DNA from: Lachnospiraceae bacterium
GTDB taxonomy: Bacteria; Bacillota_A; Clostridia; Lachnospirales; Lachnospiraceae
Direction: 5' to 3'
DNA: 6,366 nt
Assembly (NCBI GenBank): GCA_017632755.1
Contig: JAGBQU010000095.1
Coordinates: 1-6,366, forward strand
The notes under the pieces are model-generated. The model did not search any database, was not told the DNA's origin, and was given only the letters and a program-made list of their open reading frames with translations. The position numbers were made by a program, and so were the translations under genes. Position 1 is the stretch's first letter; the number at the start of each line of letters is the position of its first letter. Positions 4,078 through 6,366 of this stretch are shown piece after piece.

Positions 4078-5377
4078 TCAGCAGGCCCAGGAAGGCGACT
4101 CGATATCCGCACAGCTCGACGCTTTACAGAAATATGTCAGCGACCGGCAGGACATGGTGCTTGCCGGCACTTATGTCGATGATGGGATCTCGGGCCGCAA
4201 GATCGACCGCGATGAGCTCCAGCGTCTCCTTGACGATGTAAAGGCGGACAAGGTGGACGTGATCCTGTTTACAAAACTCGATCGGTGGTTTAGGTCGGTC
4301 AGGCACTACGCCACGACACAGGACCTGCTCGATCAGCACAAGGTAACATGGACGGCGATCTGGGAGCCTGTCTATGACACCACCACTCCGACCGGGAGAT
4401 TGATCGTCAATCAGATGATGAGCTTCGCACAATTCGAGGCCGAAAACACGAGTCAGCGAATCCGGTCGGTCATGGCCTACAAAGTCGCACAGGGAGAGGC
4501 CGTTACCGGTAGCGTGCCTTATGGCTACCGGATCCAGGACAAGCGCCTCGTTATCGTACCAGAGGACGCGGAAAAGGTCCGGGCCCTTTTTGAGCACTAC
4601 CGTGATGGTGGATCTCTTAACGACTCGGTGCGTTTTGCGCGGAGTACCGGGATGCCACAAACAAAGCAGACGATCAAAGCGATTTTCCAGAATCGGAAGT
4701 ACATCGGATACCACCGCGGGAATCCGAATTATTGCCCGGCCATCATATCGACCAGGTTGTGGGAGGATGTACAGCGCCGTCTGGCGACAAACATCAAGAC
4801 GTCCACAAAATACGATTACTTATTTGTCGGCCTTGTGGAGTGCGCGTGCTGCCATCGCCGCATGGCGTCAGGGCACAGGATGATCAAAACAAGGAGCGCC
4901 AACTTTTACCGGTGCCCCAGATACTATGCAACCGCGGGGAGACCGAGGACATGCGACAACAAAAAATTTGCCTATGAATCACACGTCGAGGAGTATCTGC
5001 TCTCACACTTGCGTACATGGGCCCAAAATCGCGTTTTAGAGTATGAGGCAGGACAAACTATGGCAAGGGATAATTCGGCGCGAATTTCGGCCTTAAACAA
5101 GCGCAGAGAGCGCCTTACAGAATTGTACCTTAATGAGATGATAACGATGGATGATCTTAAAATGGAGCGGGAAAAGATAGACAAGGAAATTCAGGATCTG
5201 ACAGAGGGACAGGCGCCGCGTAAGAAGGACCTGACAGCGATCAAAGAGCTGTTGGAGATCAAGGATATAGAGGGTCTGTATAACACGTTCAGTGTAGAGG
5301 ACAAGCGTTTCTTCTGGCGCTCGATCCTCTCAAAAATCACGTTTGACGGGGCATCAATTAGCGTTGAGTTTTTGTAG
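4040..5377 (+). CDS. Large serine recombinase / site-specific integrase (445 aa)
   Basis: Catalyses insertion and excision by making staggered breaks through a serine-DNA link. The N-terminal resolvase domain (1-145) has YARVSTDQQ with catalytic Ser11 and Arg9, DGISGRKIDRDELQRLL (48-64), and LDRWFRS (80-86). A Recombinase domain follows (about 158-250, GSVPYGYRI). A zinc ribbon has Cys268, Cys270/271, Cys292 and Cys305. A charged coiled coil covers about 342-390. 445 residues is within the size range of large serine integrases. It starts within the repressor gene (38-bp overlap) with GGAAGGAG eight bases upstream, so it is probably coupled to lysogenic transcription. A directionality factor is not evident but could be among the small early proteins. 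All catalytic residues I can place are present, so it is probably functional. Confidence 0.95.
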   Translation: MIRAAIYARVSTDQQAQEGDSISAQLDALQKYVSDRQDMVLAGTYVDDGISGRKIDRDELQRLLDDVKADKVDVILFTKLDRWFRSVRHYATTQDLLDQHKVTWTAIWEPVYDTTTPTGRLIVNQMMSFAQFEAENTSQRIRSVMAYKVAQGEAVTGSVPYGYRIQDKRLVIVPEDAEKVRALFEHYRDGGSLNDSVRFARSTGMPQTKQTIKAIFQNRKYIGYHRGNPNYCPAIISTRLWEDVQRRLATNIKTSTKYDYLFVGLVECACCHRRMASGHRMIKTRSANFYRCPRYYATAGRPRTCDNKKFAYESHVEEYLLSHLRTWAQNRVLEYEAGQTMARDNSARISALNKRRERLTELYLNEMITMDDLKMEREKIDKEIQDLTEGQAPRKKDLTAIKELLEIKDIEGLYNTFSVEDKRFFWRSILSKITFDGASISVEFL

Positions 5378-5457
5378 TGCTAAGTTATAGCGTCCACCTG
5401 GGCGATACCACTTTGCACTCATTCCGTAATATGTAAACGAAAAGGGGGAATAAAGAA
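5378..5457. other. Spacer between the two recombinases; possible attachment junction
   Basis: An 80-bp gap with no gene. It holds a five-pair stem without U-tract (CGTCC/GGGCG, about 5391-5404) and, at its right end, AAAAGGGGGA serving the tyrosine recombinase. In elements with serine integrases the attachment site often adjoins the integrase gene, so the element boundary might lie here. No repeat that proves it is visible in this window. Confidence 0.3.
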
Positions 5458-6366
5458 ATGTCACTGGAAGCAAAACTGCATCTTGCGAAACGGCTCGAAA
5501 AGGAGCTCGGCCAGACATTGCCGGCTGCCACAGTCGAGGAGGTGATCGCCAAGGTCTCCGACATCCTGGGCGGGTATGATGTCGAGATCACAGCCCAGGA
5601 AAAGGACGGCACATCGGAGGAGTTTCTTGCGGCTTTTATCGCCGCAAAACAAATAGAGGGCCGGAGTCAGAAAACACTCGACAGGTACAGTTATCTCATT
5701 CGCAGGATGATCGAGGCCCAGCGGATCCCGATCAGGGAAATGACAATCTACAACGTAAGATCCTACCTCATGGCAGAGAAAAAGCGCGGGCTGTCCGATC
5801 GCTCGCTGGAGGGCATGCGCAGCGTCTTCTCCTCTTTTTTTGGCTGGCTCCAAAAAGAGGGCCTGATGGCTCATAATCCGGTCGGAAATGTCGGGACGAT
5901 AAAATATACGAAAAAGGTCAGAAAGCCTTTTTCTGCCGCTGAAATCGCCTGCATACGTGAGGCCTGCAGCACTTCCCGCGACGTCGCTCTCGTGTGCTTT
6001 CTGGCATCCACCGGCTGCCGGATCTCCGAGGTCTGTGCCCTGGATCGCGCGATCAATTATCGATCCGGCGAGATCACTGTCCTGGGCAAGGGCAACAAGG
6101 AGCGCAAGGTATACGTTGACGACGTGGCGATCATGATGCTCGACAGATACCTCGCGGAGCGCAAAGATGACAGCCCTGCGCTTTTCGCGGGCAAAGGATC
6201 CGATCGACTGCAGCCGGGAGGTGTCCGGCACATGCTCGAGCAGATCGGGATCCGCGCAAAGGTCGACAACGTACACCCGCACCGGTTCCGTCGGACGCTC
6301 GCCACAAACTTAATCAGCCGCGGCATGAGCATCCAGGAAGTCGCCGCGATCCTTGGACATGACAAC
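5458..6366 (+). CDS. Tyrosine recombinase (phage integrase family), 3' end cut by window
   Basis: An open frame of 303 codons continues to the last base. Residues 51-150 form a SAM-like core-binding domain (FLAAFIAAKQIEGRSQKTLD, VRSYLMAEKKRGLSDRS, NPVGNV). The catalytic domain follows: STGCRISEV with Arg188, GKGNKERKVYV with the beta-hairpin lysine (Lys211 or Lys214), HPHRFRRTLATNL with His275 and Arg278, and LGHDN with His301. The tyrosine nucleophile should come about ten residues later, outside the window. The first 50 residues are an additional helical, charged extension (LEAKLHLAKRLEKELGQTLP). The ATG at 5458 follows AAAAGGGGGA. It resembles XerC/D-type enzymes and element integrases alike. 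It may belong to the host or a second element rather than to the phage on its left. Confidence 0.92.
   Translation, partial: MSLEAKLHLAKRLEKELGQTLPAATVEEVIAKVSDILGGYDVEITAQEKDGTSEEFLAAFIAAKQIEGRSQKTLDRYSYLIRRMIEAQRIPIREMTIYNVRSYLMAEKKRGLSDRSLEGMRSVFSSFFGWLQKEGLMAHNPVGNVGTIKYTKKVRKPFSAAEIACIREACSTSRDVALVCFLASTGCRISEVCALDRAINYRSGEITVLGKGNKERKVYVDDVAIMMLDRYLAERKDDSPALFAGKGSDRLQPGGVRHMLEQIGIRAKVDNVHPHRFRRTLATNLISRGMSIQEVAAILGHDN

Noticed and set aside
5461..6282. A long open frame on the minus strand (273 codons).
   Set aside because: It is antisense to the tyrosine recombinase, whose plus-strand frame has clear catalytic motifs and a ribosome site; the antisense protein has no recognisable domain.
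1..6366. CRISPR array, rRNA, tRNA or insertion sequence.
   Set aside because: No regularly spaced direct repeats, no tRNA or rRNA signatures, and no transposase or terminal inverted repeats were seen.

Overview
The window looks like the control and early region of a temperate phage or closely related integrative element in a Gram-positive, Clostridia-like bacterium. The evidence is strong AGGAGG-type ribosome sites before nearly every gene, moderate GC content, Gp157 and Sak/RAD52-like phage genes, divergent XRE regulators and a large serine recombinase. The genus cannot be fixed from the sequence.

Layout. From 3508 down to the left edge runs a leftward early operon of small, tightly packed genes: two 58-aa unknowns, a Cro-like XRE protein, a 43-aa protein, a 107-aa protein and a 59-aa protein that both end in a membrane segment, a Gp157 protein, a 72-aa lone NUMOD1-like DNA-binding protein, and a Sak/RAD52-like single-strand annealing protein. 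Rightward from 3661 are a CI-like repressor and an overlapping large serine recombinase. After an 80-bp spacer a tyrosine recombinase begins and runs off the right edge; its reading frame stays open to the last base, so its 3' end is not here.

The main discovery is that the annealing-protein gene is split. Its 5' exon (1241 to 933) ends in ...FNWG and its 3' exon (131 to 1) resumes IGRELYTAPF..., rebuilding the conserved WGIGR-LY motif. The 801-nt insert (932 to 132, minus strand) has the hallmarks of a group I self-splicing intron: P1 with a U.G pair at the 5' splice site, a P10 pairing with the 3' exon, a P7 pair with the classic AAGAUAUAGUC element, a P9 hairpin and a terminal G. It carries an HNH homing-endonuclease gene (785 to 255). 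The last codons of that gene form one strand of the P6/P6a helices.

Control. The 3509-3660 intergenic region holds back-to-back promoters overlapped by three copies of a near-palindrome, TGATTATTTGTCA-like. Two more copies lie at 2744-2791 between the Cro-like gene and the next gene. This fits a lysogeny switch: the rightward repressor and the leftward Cro-like protein compete for operators, the early operon supplies recombination functions, and the recombinase inserts or excises the element.
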